From assembly GCA_016931455.1 (NCBI GenBank), contig JAFGES010000062.1, positions 1-35,935 of the forward strand: 35,935 nt of DNA, written 5' to 3'. The stretch is from Desulfobacterales bacterium. GTDB taxonomy: Bacteria; Desulfobacterota; Desulfobacteria; Desulfobacterales; JAHDSC01. The translations under genes and the position numbers were made by a program. Within the stretch, counting starts at the first letter, position 1. Every line of letters begins with the position of its first letter. Positions 16,906-24,980 of the stretch are shown piece after piece. The notes below the pieces were generated by a model. The model had not been told where the DNA came from. It worked only from the letters and a program-made list of their open reading frames with translations, and did no database searches.

Positions 16906-18478
16906 ATATTTTGAAGCTCTCCGAAATCCCCGCATACTTTTCCCGCAACTTGGGTTTTTCGATTTTGCCCGTCGGGTTGCGAGGAACCTTGTCAAAAATT
17001 ATCCTTCGGGGCCTTTTATATTTGGGAAGTTGCCGGCAATAATCGTTGATCTCTTCTTTGGTGATTTTTTGTCCCTCCTTTACCTGAACAATGGCTGTGG
17101 CGATTTCACCGAGGCGAAGACTGGGAAGCCCAATCACGGCGACATCCTGAATATTAGGATGTGCTTGGAGGAAATTTTCGATTTCCACCGGGTAAATATT
17201 TTCCCCCCCCGTTATAATAAGGTCTTTTTTTCGATCCACCAGCCAGATAAAGCCATCTTCGTCTTGTCTGGCCATATCTCCGGTCAGTAGCCAGCCGTCA
17301 ATTAAGGTGGCTTGGGTGGCTTCCGCATTTTTATAATACGATTTCATAACCCCCGGACCTTTGACCATAAGTTCTCCAGTTTCGCCCTGCACAACCGAAC
17401 GAAGCTGATCATCAACAATTTTCGATTCCCAGTCAAATCCGGGCAACCCGATTGCGCCCACCTTATGTATATTTTCTATCCCTAAATGAACGCATCCCGG
17501 TCCGGTTGTTTCCGTTAAACCATAATTGGTATCATACTGGTGGTGAGGGAAAAACTTTTTCCATTCTTTTATCAGGCTGGGTGGTACAGGCTGAGCACCA
17601 ATATGCATAAGGCGCCATTGATCTAGTTTATAATCGGCGAGTTTCAATTCTCCACTTTCAATAGCAAAAAGAACATCCAGAGCCCAAGGTACCAAAAGCC
17701 AAACCACCGTTACTTGTTCCTCTGAGATGGCTTCCATAATCCAGCGTGGCTCAATTCCTTTCAAAATAACCGCCTTAGCCCCGACGATCAAATTGCCGAA
17801 CCAGTGCATTTTTGCGCCCGTATGGTATAGGGGCGGAATGCAGAGGAAATTGTCGTTGCGCGTTTGATGATGATGACAATTTTCAACAAAACAGGCAAAT
17901 TCCAAATTCCTATGCGTTAATAATGTCGCTTTCGGCATACCTGTGGTTCCGGATGTAAAATACAGTGCGGCATCGTCTAAAATATTAATCTCGATTTTAG
18001 GATCAACCGGATTTTGAGACGCCAAAAGTTTATGATAGGATTCCGCATAGACGGGCCTAATTTCTTCAGGACCCACAAAAACATAGATTTCAACGGTTTG
18101 ATCGAGATCCGTTTTAATCAAGTTGATCCGCTCGATGAACTCTTCACCGAAGATGAGAACCTTAGCTGCTGCAATTTGGGTACAATGGTATATCGTTTGA
18201 GAATCAAAACGAAAGTTTAGTGGAACCGCCCAAGCACCTGTACGTAAAATGCCGAAATAGATCGGCAGCCATTCGATACAGTTGGTCATCAGCTGAACTA
18301 CCCGATCGCCTTTTTTTATCCCTTTGCTCAAAAGCGCACCGGACAATTGATTTGCCTGATTATCAAATTCCGTCCATGTTATCTCAACCCGTCTATTTTT
18401 TTCGGGCTCACGTTCCACAAGCGCGATTTGCGAGCCATACATTCGAGCGTTTCGTGCTAGCATCTCCGTAATCAGCAT
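16904..18478 (-). CDS. AMP-dependent acyl-CoA synthetase/ligase
   Basis: 524 residues. ANL-superfamily adenylating enzyme that activates a carboxylic acid through an acyl-AMP and joins it to CoA. Motifs: P-loop YFTSGTTGMPKATLLTH (about residue 173), GLTETTG, the A8 hinge TGDMARQDEDGFIWLVDRKKDLI, GGENIYPVEIE, and the catalytic lysine in NPTGKIEKPKL near residue 508. Medium- or long-chain fatty acids or aromatic acids are possible substrates; the specificity cannot be read. AAAGGA lies six bases before the ATG. Monocistronic, convergent with dnaK and divergent from the 303-residue protein. Confidence 0.9.
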   Translation of the reverse strand: MLITEMLARNARMYGSQIALVEREPEKNRRVEITWTEFDNQANQLSGALLSKGIKKGDRVVQLMTNCIEWLPIYFGILRTGAWAVPLNFRFDSQTIYHCTQIAAAKVLIFGEEFIERINLIKTDLDQTVEIYVFVGPEEIRPVYAESYHKLLASQNPVDPKIEINILDDAALYFTSGTTGMPKATLLTHRNLEFACFVENCHHHQTRNDNFLCIPPLYHTGAKMHWFGNLIVGAKAVILKGIEPRWIMEAISEEQVTVVWLLVPWALDVLFAIESGELKLADYKLDQWRLMHIGAQPVPPSLIKEWKKFFPHHQYDTNYGLTETTGPGCVHLGIENIHKVGAIGLPGFDWESKIVDDQLRSVVQGETGELMVKGPGVMKSYYKNAEATQATLIDGWLLTGDMARQDEDGFIWLVDRKKDLIITGGENIYPVEIENFLQAHPNIQDVAVIGLPSLRLGEIATAIVQVKEGQKITKEEINDYCRQLPKYKRPRRIIFDKVPRNPTGKIEKPKLREKYAGISESFKI

Positions 18479-18668
18479 CCGTAATCCTTTCTTTCAGAGG
18501 AAATCATCGATTTTCGGAATAGTTATCAAATAAGCCGTAAATGGTCAAGTTATGGGATAAATATGGAAATATTTTTGGTTTCGATCTATGCAGGTAAGGT
18601 TATATTTGCTTTACCTGAAAAATTATGTCTATATAGATAAAAATTAATAGATATGGGGAAGTTGGAAA

Positions 18669-19580
18669 ATGAAGTTAAAAACAAGCCATTTAGAATTTGC
18701 CGATCAGATAGTTAAAATTCTCGACAGTGGCCTACACTTAAGCAAAGAAGTAGTGCACTATATCGACTCTACGTTCTCAAATCCATCGATAAAGGAACTG
18801 GAAAAAATTATCAAAGATGAGTCCAATTGTGAACGAGATCCTCTAATTGAACTGATATTTTTCCCGGATGAATCCTTTCAAGTCCAATTGGAAGAATTGC
18901 TGGAAAAAGGAGCTTTTCAAACGGCGGACGAAGAGAAAATTATCAATATAATTTCATCAAAAAAGCCGCAAACGATATTGAAGTTTCCGGATCAAAGAGG
19001 TTCTTTGAAACTTGAGCTACCGGAATCAGCTACCACCCAATTCATTGGACGCTTTCATATTTCAAAGCAATTCAACAAAAATTTAATTGAAATAATCGAC
19101 CACTTCGTTGTTGAGCAGCATAGAAATATAGTAAAGGTTAAATTAAGAAACTCCGGTTTTAAACAAACTGAAAATAAAATAGATTTTCTATGTTCTTTTT
19201 TCAAAAAGGTTAACTCAAAAAACATCCTATATTTTGAGATGCTGAATCTTCTTTTGTCCTTTCTGAACGAACTGCAAGATGATACGGATATCTTCAAAGC
19301 CCTCATGAATAAAAAAATCTTTTATTTTAAAGGTGTTCAGAGAGCAAAGAAGATTGAAGAGCAGATGGGCAAAGGCAACTTTGAAATTTGGATGTCTCAG
19401 GGCCTAAGAATGCCTTATGTTGATAAAAACGATCTGCTGAACAAAATGGGATTGATCGACAGAATAAGTCTGGCGGTTTTCGGTCGAACGGATTATTTCG
19501 ATCAGCTCCTTACAAGTGTTGATTTGGGTGAATATAAGGAGGAGAAGAGTATTGATAAAGTCATTGATATTCTTTCATAA
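18669..19580 (+). CDS. Conserved-looking hypothetical protein
   Basis: 303 residues, not recognised. No signal peptide or membrane segment; mostly amphipathic helices with many Lys, Glu and Ile, so a soluble cytoplasmic protein is likely. The N-terminal 60 residues look helical (LEFADQIVKILDSGLHLSKE), and a middle region (about 100-135) is more strand-like. A purine-rich GGGGAAG lies about ten bases before the ATG. It is flanked by a divergent acyl-CoA synthetase and a convergent aminotransferase and is likely transcribed alone. Codon use matches its neighbours and the frame is long and clean, so it is a real gene; I cannot assign a function. Confidence 0.8.
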   Translation: MKLKTSHLEFADQIVKILDSGLHLSKEVVHYIDSTFSNPSIKELEKIIKDESNCERDPLIELIFFPDESFQVQLEELLEKGAFQTADEEKIINIISSKKPQTILKFPDQRGSLKLELPESATTQFIGRFHISKQFNKNLIEIIDHFVVEQHRNIVKVKLRNSGFKQTENKIDFLCSFFKKVNSKNILYFEMLNLLLSFLNELQDDTDIFKALMNKKIFYFKGVQRAKKIEEQMGKGNFEIWMSQGLRMPYVDKNDLLNKMGLIDRISLAVFGRTDYFDQLLTSVDLGEYKEEKSIDKVIDILS

Positions 19581-19635
19581 TAACAGGTCTTATCCTTGCC
19601 TTTTAAATCGACTTCTTGATAAAAGGGGTAAAAAT

Positions 19636-20919
19636 CTATAAGGAACATCTTATCTTCTCTTTGCAAGCGGCAGCCAAGTGGTTATTGTTAGCCGTATTTG
19701 CCTGATTTGAGCTGTCAATATCCTCCGTCAGCTTTGGTAATGCCCGTTTGATTTGCCTCAATGCCTGGCGGATTCGATTTTCATTTTCCACAAGAGCTAA
19801 GCGGAGATAGCCCTCACCATCTTCTCCAAAACCGATACCGGGGGATACTGCGACATTGGCATGCTGCATCATTTGAACGGCAAAATTCATTGATCCTATC
19901 TGCGCATAGGGTTCCGGAATTTTTACCCAAACAAACATACCGGCCTTGGGCTTGGTGACCGGCCACCCCATTTGTTGAAGTCCCCGGCAAAGTACGTCTC
20001 GTCTTTGTTGGTAAATCCGGGCTTGTTGTAATACTTCCTCATCACAATGTCTCAACGCCACAATCCCTGCAATTTGGATGGCTGAAAAGATTCCATAATC
20101 ATAATAACCCTTAATTTTGGCCAGACCTTGGATGATTTCACGATTGCCCACACAGTAGCCCATTCGCCACCCTGCCATATTGTAGGTTTTTGAAAATGAG
20201 CCGAATTCCACCCCCACCTCTCGGGCACCGGGAACCTCTAAAAAGCTGGGCGCAACATAATCATCAAATATAATTTTAGCATATGCGAAATCATGTATGA
20301 CCATGAAGTTATACTTTTTGGCCAAGGCAACGATTTCCCGGAAAAGATCCAGGTTTGCTAGAATTCCTGTCGGGTTGTGCGGATAATTGAGGATTAAAAT
20401 TTTGGGCCGTGGATAAAGCGATTCACACATATTGGCAATTCGCTCCAAAAAAACCTCTTCTGATGCCAGCGGAATGCGTATGACATTGCTACCGGCAATA
20501 ATAGCCGCATAAATATGAATTGGAAAAGCCGGGGTAGGAACCAGAACCGTATCTCCGGGGCCGACAAGCGCCAGACACAAATGGGAAATACCTTCTTTAG
20601 AACCAATCGTGCAAATTACTTCCGACTCACTATCCAGCTCAACTTCATAATCTTTTTGGTAGGCAAGAGCAATTTCTCGTCTTAAATTTTTAAGTCCGGC
20701 GGCGACGGGATATCGATGACTCTTATGATCTCGAACCACATCGCAGAGTTTTTCGATCACAGCCTCCGGCGCCGGATCAATAGGGTTTCCCATTCCCAAA
20801 TCGATCACATCGTCACCCTGCCAGCGTTTTTCCATCTTTATTTTATTAATCATGCCGAATAGATATGGCGGTAATTGCTCCATCCGTTTCGCGAACTGAA
20901 TATTATTATTTTTAGGCAC
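19636..20919 (-). CDS. PLP-dependent class I aminotransferase, alanine transaminase (AlaC-like)
   Basis: 427 residues, fold type I PLP enzyme. Visible: the N-terminal DLGMGNPIDPAP, substrate/PLP contacts YPHNPTG and HDFAYAKIIFD, the PLP lysine in SFSKTYNMAGWRMGYCVG (about residue 243), and the C-terminal substrate arginine in YLRLALVENENR. Overall similarity is to the AlaC/LL-diaminopimelate-like branch that transaminates pyruvate with glutamate to make alanine. The start is GTG at 20917-20919 with AAGGAG six bases upstream. A leader with five consecutive alanine codons and terminators lies upstream (20964-21135). This is independent support for a role in alanine synthesis. The last 25 residues are an Asn/Ala-rich tail outside the fold. 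Confidence 0.85.
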   Translation of the reverse strand: MPKNNNIQFAKRMEQLPPYLFGMINKIKMEKRWQGDDVIDLGMGNPIDPAPEAVIEKLCDVVRDHKSHRYPVAAGLKNLRREIALAYQKDYEVELDSESEVICTIGSKEGISHLCLALVGPGDTVLVPTPAFPIHIYAAIIAGSNVIRIPLASEEVFLERIANMCESLYPRPKILILNYPHNPTGILANLDLFREIVALAKKYNFMVIHDFAYAKIIFDDYVAPSFLEVPGAREVGVEFGSFSKTYNMAGWRMGYCVGNREIIQGLAKIKGYYDYGIFSAIQIAGIVALRHCDEEVLQQARIYQQRRDVLCRGLQQMGWPVTKPKAGMFVWVKIPEPYAQIGSMNFAVQMMQHANVAVSPGIGFGEDGEGYLRLALVENENRIRQALRQIKRALPKLTEDIDSSNQANTANNNHLAAACKEKIRCSL

Positions 20920-20963
20920 CTTATTCTCCTTATTTCAATTTCAAAATCTGAAATATCAAAAAC

Positions 20964-20992
20964 AAAAAAACCCCGAACCATTCGGCCCGAGG
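20964..20992 (-). terminator. Second leader terminator upstream of the aminotransferase
   Basis: Read on the minus strand: a nine-pair stem (CCTCGGGCC with GGTTCGGGG, including G-U pairs), a four-base GAAT loop and seven T residues. It lies between the first terminator and the aminotransferase start, so transcripts must pass both to express the gene. Confidence 0.85.
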
Positions 20993-20994
20993 CT

Positions 20995-21029
20995 AAAAAA
21001 TGCCATGGGCTCTTTAAACAGCCCATGGC
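20995..21029 (-). terminator. First leader terminator (attenuator hairpin)
   Basis: A perfect 10-bp stem (GCCATGGGCT with AGCCCATGGC, plus-strand 21002-21011 and 21020-21029) with an eight-base loop. On the minus strand it is followed by A and six T. It begins about 29 bases after the leader-peptide stop codon. Its 5' arm overlaps the antiterminator arm at 21023-21041 by seven bases. Confidence 0.92.
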
Positions 21030-21097
21030 GTCAGCAACAGCTTTAATTTGAATTATTTTATACGCTGCCGATCGTCGCCTGGACTGAGTCCATCGCG
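21023..21097 (-). promoter_or_regulatory. Putative alanine-responsive transcription attenuator (alternative RNA structures)
   Basis: Three mutually exclusive pairings can be drawn on the minus-strand RNA. Hairpin 1:2 (21076-21097) pairs CGC..TGGAC with GTCCA..GCG around a TCA loop, directly after the alanine codons. Alternative 2:3 pairs 21064-21082 (CCA, GGCG, CAGC) with 21023-21041 (GCTG, CGCC, TGG). Region 3 shares seven bases with the 5' arm of the first terminator. A ribosome stalled on the alanine codons would cover region 1, free region 2 to pair with 3 and prevent termination. A ribosome that reaches the stop codon would cover region 2 and allow termination. Pairings were drawn by hand. 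Confidence 0.75.
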
Positions 21098-21135
21098 GCC
21101 GCCGCAGCACTGATTATCTGCTTTAATTTATTCAT
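21058..21135 (-). CDS. Leader peptide of the aminotransferase attenuator (25 aa, five consecutive Ala)
   Basis: The minus-strand ATG at 21133-21135 opens a 25-codon frame reading MNKLKQIIS, then five alanines (GCT GCG GCG GCC GCG, 21094-21108), then MDSVQATIGSV and a TAA. Six of its 25 residues are alanine. The Shine-Dalgarno sequence is weak, as in many leaders. It lies between a promoter and two terminators in front of an alanine-type aminotransferase, so its job is most likely to sense charged tRNA-Ala through ribosome stalling. It is not expected to make a functional protein. Confidence 0.8.
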   Translation of the reverse strand: MNKLKQIISAAAAAMDSVQATIGSV

Positions 21136-21172
21136 CTTAAGTTATACTCGTATATTCTTTTCAATTTTATTA

Positions 21173-21201
21173 AAAATATATTAACCTTGATTGTATGTCA
21201 A
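21173..21201 (-). promoter_or_regulatory. Promoter of the aminotransferase leader
   Basis: On the minus strand: a perfect TTGACA (plus-strand 21196-21201), a 17-bp spacer and TATTTT (21173-21178). Transcription would start near 21166, about 31 bases before the leader-peptide ATG. Confidence 0.6.
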
Positions 21202-21292
21202 GCAAGAAAATTGTTCATATTCTTAAAAAGTGAACACAGGATGAAGCGCAACGCAGAAATTGGACTTTTTAGGACACCGTCAATTTTGACTC

Positions 21293-21514
21293 TTATTTTT
21301 TGTCTAATTCAGCCAATCGATTCTCGGCATCTTGAACATATTTGCTCTTAGGATATTTTGCTAAAATTTCAGCATACAATTGTCTTGCATGTTCCGTATT
21401 GTTCTGAAGCTCCTCCAACCGTGCGGTTTCAAAAAGCTCCTCAGCTTTATTCGCCGAACATCCGGAAAGCAACAGGGATAAGATAATCATTAAGCTTAGA
21501 AGTAGCCGTTTCAT
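21293..21514 (-). CDS. Small lipoprotein with a TPR-like helix pair
   Basis: 73 residues. A lipoprotein signal peptide (residues 1-19) ends in the lipobox LLSGC with Cys19 as the lipidation site and Ser at +2, which favours the outer membrane. The mature part is a single TPR-like unit (A.ELFETARLEELQNNTEHARQLYAEILAKYPKSKYVQDAENRLAEL), similar to a unit of BamD/YbgF-type proteins but far too short to be either. GGAGG precedes the ATG. It stands alone, divergent from lolA. Function unknown; an envelope role is likely. Confidence 0.8.
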   Translation of the reverse strand: MKRLLLSLMIILSLLLSGCSANKAEELFETARLEELQNNTEHARQLYAEILAKYPKSKYVQDAENRLAELDKK

Positions 21515-21742
21515 AATTCCTCCGAATATATATCTATTAACTCAAACGCAGGTCTGACTTTAAAATTGAGAAGTAGTATAGAATCAATTTTTCCACGAGT
21601 CAATAAAAGCGAAAGCACAATCTATTTTCATCTTATCGAATCCTATTTACAAAAAGATCCCATTCATGTAATAGTCTGAACTTATCAAATAGTTTCGATA
21701 ACAATAAGTTGGCTAACTTTTTTTCAATTAGGCGTATTCACG

Positions 21743-22435
21743 ATGAAGGTCAAAATACTTATATTTCTTTTTTTCAGTCTTATATCTGTTGAAACAAAAT
21801 CGGTATTCTGTAAAGATATTTATTCATCTAATTCAATCGATAAAAACTCCCCTATTACACTGAATGAAATTATTAACAAAGTCGAAAATCGGTATACAAA
21901 TTCGGGTTTCTCAGCGCTTTTTTTTCAAGAGTCCACGCTGAAAGCAATGGATATAACGGATACGGCTTCGGGTAAAATTTTCATTAAACGTCCCGGAAAG
22001 ATGAGATGGGAGTATGAAAAACCGGAAAATCAAATAATTATTACGGATGCTGAAAATTTATGGATCTACCGGCCGGCCGACAATCAGGTGATGATCGGTA
22101 ATGCCGTAAACTATTTTGGAGATGGGAAAGGCGGCAGCTTCCTATCCGATATAAAGCTCATCGAAAAAAATTTCAAAATTACCTTTGAAAAAACGGATCC
22201 AAATCATAATTATATTTTAAAACTTATACCCAATGAAAAAAAATATGATCTATCTGAGATTTATTTGTCGATATCAAATATAAATTTTGATATAGTTCAA
22301 ATAGTTACATATAATTCATATGGTGATGAAACCCGCATCCAACTCAAGCAATTGGAATTCGGGCAGAATTTTGATGATACCATGTTCAGTTTTAAAATTC
22401 CTCAAGGCGCTGATATTGTCGAGCTCGAGGAATAA
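21743..22435 (+). CDS. lolA: Outer membrane lipoprotein carrier protein LolA
   Basis: 230 residues. Periplasmic chaperone that takes lipoproteins from the LolCDE transporter to the outer membrane. An N-terminal signal peptide (about residues 1-23, ILIFLFFSLISV core) is followed by the LolA beta-barrel fold: ALFFQESTLKAM, then KIFIKRPGKMRWEYEKPENQIIITDAENLWIYRPADNQV, which is the best-conserved family stretch. Its length is slightly above the usual 200. The ribosome binding site is weak. nadA follows after 19 bp and may be co-transcribed. It is divergent from a small lipoprotein, a plausible cargo. Confidence 0.9.
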   Translation: MKVKILIFLFFSLISVETKSVFCKDIYSSNSIDKNSPITLNEIINKVENRYTNSGFSALFFQESTLKAMDITDTASGKIFIKRPGKMRWEYEKPENQIIITDAENLWIYRPADNQVMIGNAVNYFGDGKGGSFLSDIKLIEKNFKITFEKTDPNHNYILKLIPNEKKYDLSEIYLSISNINFDIVQIVTYNSYGDETRIQLKQLEFGQNFDDTMFSFKIPQGADIVELEE

Positions 22436-22454
22436 TGGATAAAGGGGTTAAAAA

Positions 22455-23360
22455 ATGAAGGCAAAGATAAAAGAACTACTGAAAAAAAGAAAAGCGATTA
22501 TGCTTGCTCATAATTATCAGCCACCGGAAATTCAAGATCTTGCAGACATTTGTGGCGACTCATTGGAATTGAGCATCAAGGCCTCTCAGACCGATGCGGA
22601 AGTCATTGTGTTTTGCGGAGTTCATTTCATGGCCGAAACCGCATCGATCCTATCACCGGATAAGATTGTGCTCCTTCCCCGTCGAGATGCCGGATGTCCC
22701 ATGGCCGATATGGTGACCGCGAAAGCATTAAAGTCCAAACTCGATAATCTTCCGCCCATGCCTGTCGTCACCTATGTAAACTCCCCGGCATCGGTCAAGG
22801 CTCTCTCTACTATCTGCTGCACATCAGCTAATGCGCTTGAAATCGTAAATAGCTTGGATGCCGATGAACTTCTCATGGTACCTGATCGCAACCTCGCCAG
22901 AAACACGGCGGCGCAGACGGATAAAAAAATCCATGCGTGGAATGGATATTGCCCGGTTCATGATCTTTTGACACCGGAAGCTGTTAAAAAAGCCAAAGAA
23001 CTTCATCCGGATGCGGTGTTCATTGCTCATCCTGAATGTCGACCTGAAGTTATTCAATTGGCCGATGCCGCCTTGAGTACGTCCGGGATGATTCGATTTG
23101 CAAAAGAATCAAAAAGCAAGGCTTTTATCATCGGTACCGAAAAAGGGATGCTTTATCCTTTGAAGCAGGCCAATCCCGGGAAAGAATTTTACCCGGCATC
23201 CGAACAAATGATCTGTGCGGACATGAAAAAGATTTCGCTTGAAGATATTCTCAGAAGTCTGGAATTGATGGAAGGGCAAGTCAAAGTGGCTGAAGAAATA
23301 CGACTCCCGGCCATGGAAGCGGTTAAGAAAATGATTGATCTTGCCCTCAAAAAATCATAA
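22455..23360 (+). CDS. nadA: Quinolinate synthase A
   Basis: 301 residues. [4Fe-4S] enzyme that condenses iminoaspartate with dihydroxyacetone phosphate to quinolinate in NAD synthesis. Family motifs include [24 protein letters not shown] and [12 protein letters not shown]. The three expected cluster cysteines are present: AGCPMAD (about residue 80), GYCPVHD (about 165) and MICADMKK (about 255). AAGGGG lies at good spacing from the ATG. The length is that of the compact NadA form. No nadB or nadC is in the window. Confidence 0.95.
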   Translation: MKAKIKELLKKRKAIMLAHNYQPPEIQDLADICGDSLELSIKASQTDAEVIVFCGVHFMAETASILSPDKIVLLPRRDAGCPMADMVTAKALKSKLDNLPPMPVVTYVNSPASVKALSTICCTSANALEIVNSLDADELLMVPDRNLARNTAAQTDKKIHAWNGYCPVHDLLTPEAVKKAKELHPDAVFIAHPECRPEVIQLADAALSTSGMIRFAKESKSKAFIIGTEKGMLYPLKQANPGKEFYPASEQMICADMKKISLEDILRSLELMEGQVKVAEEIRLPAMEAVKKMIDLALKKS

Positions 23361-23416
23361 TTTAAAACAAAATACACCTTCTACCTTACCCGGACATGTG
23401 TTAGGCGGAAAGATAT

Positions 23417-23485
23417 TCACGCAAAGCCGCAAAGGATATAAAAAGAATTGTTTTAAGACGTTTAAAATTTAGCGGCTTTGCGTGA
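23417..23485. repeat. REP-like inverted repeat downstream of nadA
   Basis: A perfect 14-bp inverted repeat: TCACGCAAAGCCGC at 23417-23430 and GCGGCTTTGCGTGA at 23472-23485, separated by 41 bp. No T-run follows, so it is not a standard terminator. It lies between convergent nadA and yebC, a typical place for dispersed palindromic repeats. Confidence 0.7.
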
Positions 23486-23526
23486 TATAAGTGAAACCAT
23501 CCTCAATATAAATTCAAGTGTCGTCC

Positions 23527-24273
23527 TTATAATCCGTTAACAATCTCCTCGGGAATATCAGCGTTGGTGTAAACTTTTTGTACATCTTCACAATCTTCTA
23601 GGCCTTCCATCAACCGAACCATCTGTTCCGCTTCTTTGCCTTCCAGGTTTGTGTTTGTTTTAGGGAGCATCGTAATTTCAGCTTCCAGATAGGAAATCGA
23701 TGCCTGATCAATGGCTTCTTTAACAGATTCAAAGTCTTCGGGCGCGCTGATAATTTCAAAATTATCTTCATCTTCACGCACGTCCTCCGCACCCGCATCA
23801 AGTGCCAACTCCATCAGGGTTTCTTCTTCAACGTCTTCTTTTTTGATATTGATATACCCTTTTTTCTCGAACATCCAGGCCACACACCCATTTTCACCTA
23901 GATTTCCTCCGCTTTTATTGAAAAGATGCCGGATATCGGCCACTGCCCGATTTTTATTATCCGTCAATGATTCAACAAGAACCGCAGCGCCGCCGGGACC
24001 ATAGCCTTCGTAAATGCTTTCCTCGTAATGGACCCCCTCAAGCTCACCCGTACCTTTTTTAATTGCCCGTTCGATGTTGTCCCTGGGCATATTTTCATTT
24101 TTTGCTGCTTGGATCGCAGCCCTCAACCTCGGGTTTGCAGTCGGGTCGCCCCCGCCTCCCATGCGCGCAGCCACTGTTATTTCCTTGATCAGTTTGGTGA
24201 AAATCTTACCCCGTTTGGCATCTGCTGCACCTTTTTTATGTTTTATCGTCGACCACTTACTATGCCCCGACAT
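23527..24273 (-). CDS. YebC/PmpR family translation or transcription factor
   Basis: 248 residues of the highly conserved YebC/TACO1 family. The N-terminal signature [20 protein letters not shown] is followed by [20 protein letters not shown] and [14 protein letters not shown], all diagnostic. Members act as regulators, and some promote translation of polyproline stretches; which role applies here is unknown. It is the last gene of a minus-strand set, 9 bp downstream of rlmE and then radA, so probably in an operon. Length is normal. Confidence 0.95.
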   Translation of the reverse strand: MSGHSKWSTIKHKKGAADAKRGKIFTKLIKEITVAARMGGGGDPTANPRLRAAIQAAKNENMPRDNIERAIKKGTGELEGVHYEESIYEGYGPGGAAVLVESLTDNKNRAVADIRHLFNKSGGNLGENGCVAWMFEKKGYINIKKEDVEEETLMELALDAGAEDVREDEDNFEIISAPEDFESVKEAIDQASISYLEAEITMLPKTNTNLEGKEAEQMVRLMEGLEDCEDVQKVYTNADIPEEIVNGL

Positions 24274-24282
24274 ATTTACCTC

Positions 24283-24885
24283 CTACTTTTTGCCCAATCC
24301 TAGAATATAAATTTCTTTGCTCGCCTTTCGGGAGCTTTGCGGTTTAAAAATATTATATTTATCAAAATTTATTCTAACTTGATCTGAAAATTTCTTAAAA
24401 TCCTCACCCTGGAATATTTTACAAACAAAGGCACCTCCGGGTATCAGCACCTGCTGAGCCACCGAAAGTGCGGCCTCACAAAGATTAAAAGATCTTGCGG
24501 CATCAACATTTTTATTACCCGTTGTACTTGGTGCCATATCACTTAAGACAATGTTAAAATCATTCCCGATTGACTTGAACCATTGATCATCAACCTTAAA
24601 AATATCAGCCGTATAAATTTTGACATGGGGCGGGACCGTGATTGTAACAGGCTTTATATCGACCCCTATGACAGATCCTTTATCACCGGTCAAATTTGCC
24701 GCATAAAGCACCCACGATCCAGGGAAACAACCCAGATCGAGAATTTTGTCACCCTCTTTAATCAGTTTATATTTCCGCTGTATTTCTTCAAGCTTGTAAA
24801 CTGATCTGGCAGGAAAATGTTCTTTTTTAGCACGGCGGGAATAATGGTCTTCCCACTTGCTATGCTTTGCGGTTGAACGTTTCAT
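24283..24885 (-). CDS. rlmE: 23S rRNA 2'-O-methyltransferase RlmE (RrmJ/FtsJ)
   Basis: 200 residues. SAM-dependent enzyme that methylates U2552 (E. coli numbering) of 23S rRNA in the large subunit. Visible: SAM-binding LDLGCFPGSWVLYAA (about 46-60), VIGVDIKPV, DMAPSTTGNK, and the K-D-K-E catalytic set (Lys in SVYKLEE, Asp in LSDMAP, Lys in VCKIFQG, Glu in SKEIYIL). N-terminal Lys/Arg-rich stretch for RNA contact. yebC follows at 9 bp; radA is 95 bp upstream on the same strand. Confidence 0.95.
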   Translation of the reverse strand: MKRSTAKHSKWEDHYSRRAKKEHFPARSVYKLEEIQRKYKLIKEGDKILDLGCFPGSWVLYAANLTGDKGSVIGVDIKPVTITVPPHVKIYTADIFKVDDQWFKSIGNDFNIVLSDMAPSTTGNKNVDAARSFNLCEAALSVAQQVLIPGGAFVCKIFQGEDFKKFSDQVRINFDKYNIFKPQSSRKASKEIYILGLGKK

Positions 24886-24980
24886 ATACTGATGTCTTTT
24901 TCAAGTCAAGAAAGTAAACGCGAGTCCCGAACCGGCACACCCGTGACGATCTAACTAAGTTATAACATATTGATTATTTA

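Noticed and set aside
20850-21110. An 86-codon minus-strand frame across the aminotransferase leader
   Set aside because: It reads through both terminators in another frame and has no ribosome binding site. The 25-codon Ala-rich leader explains the region better.
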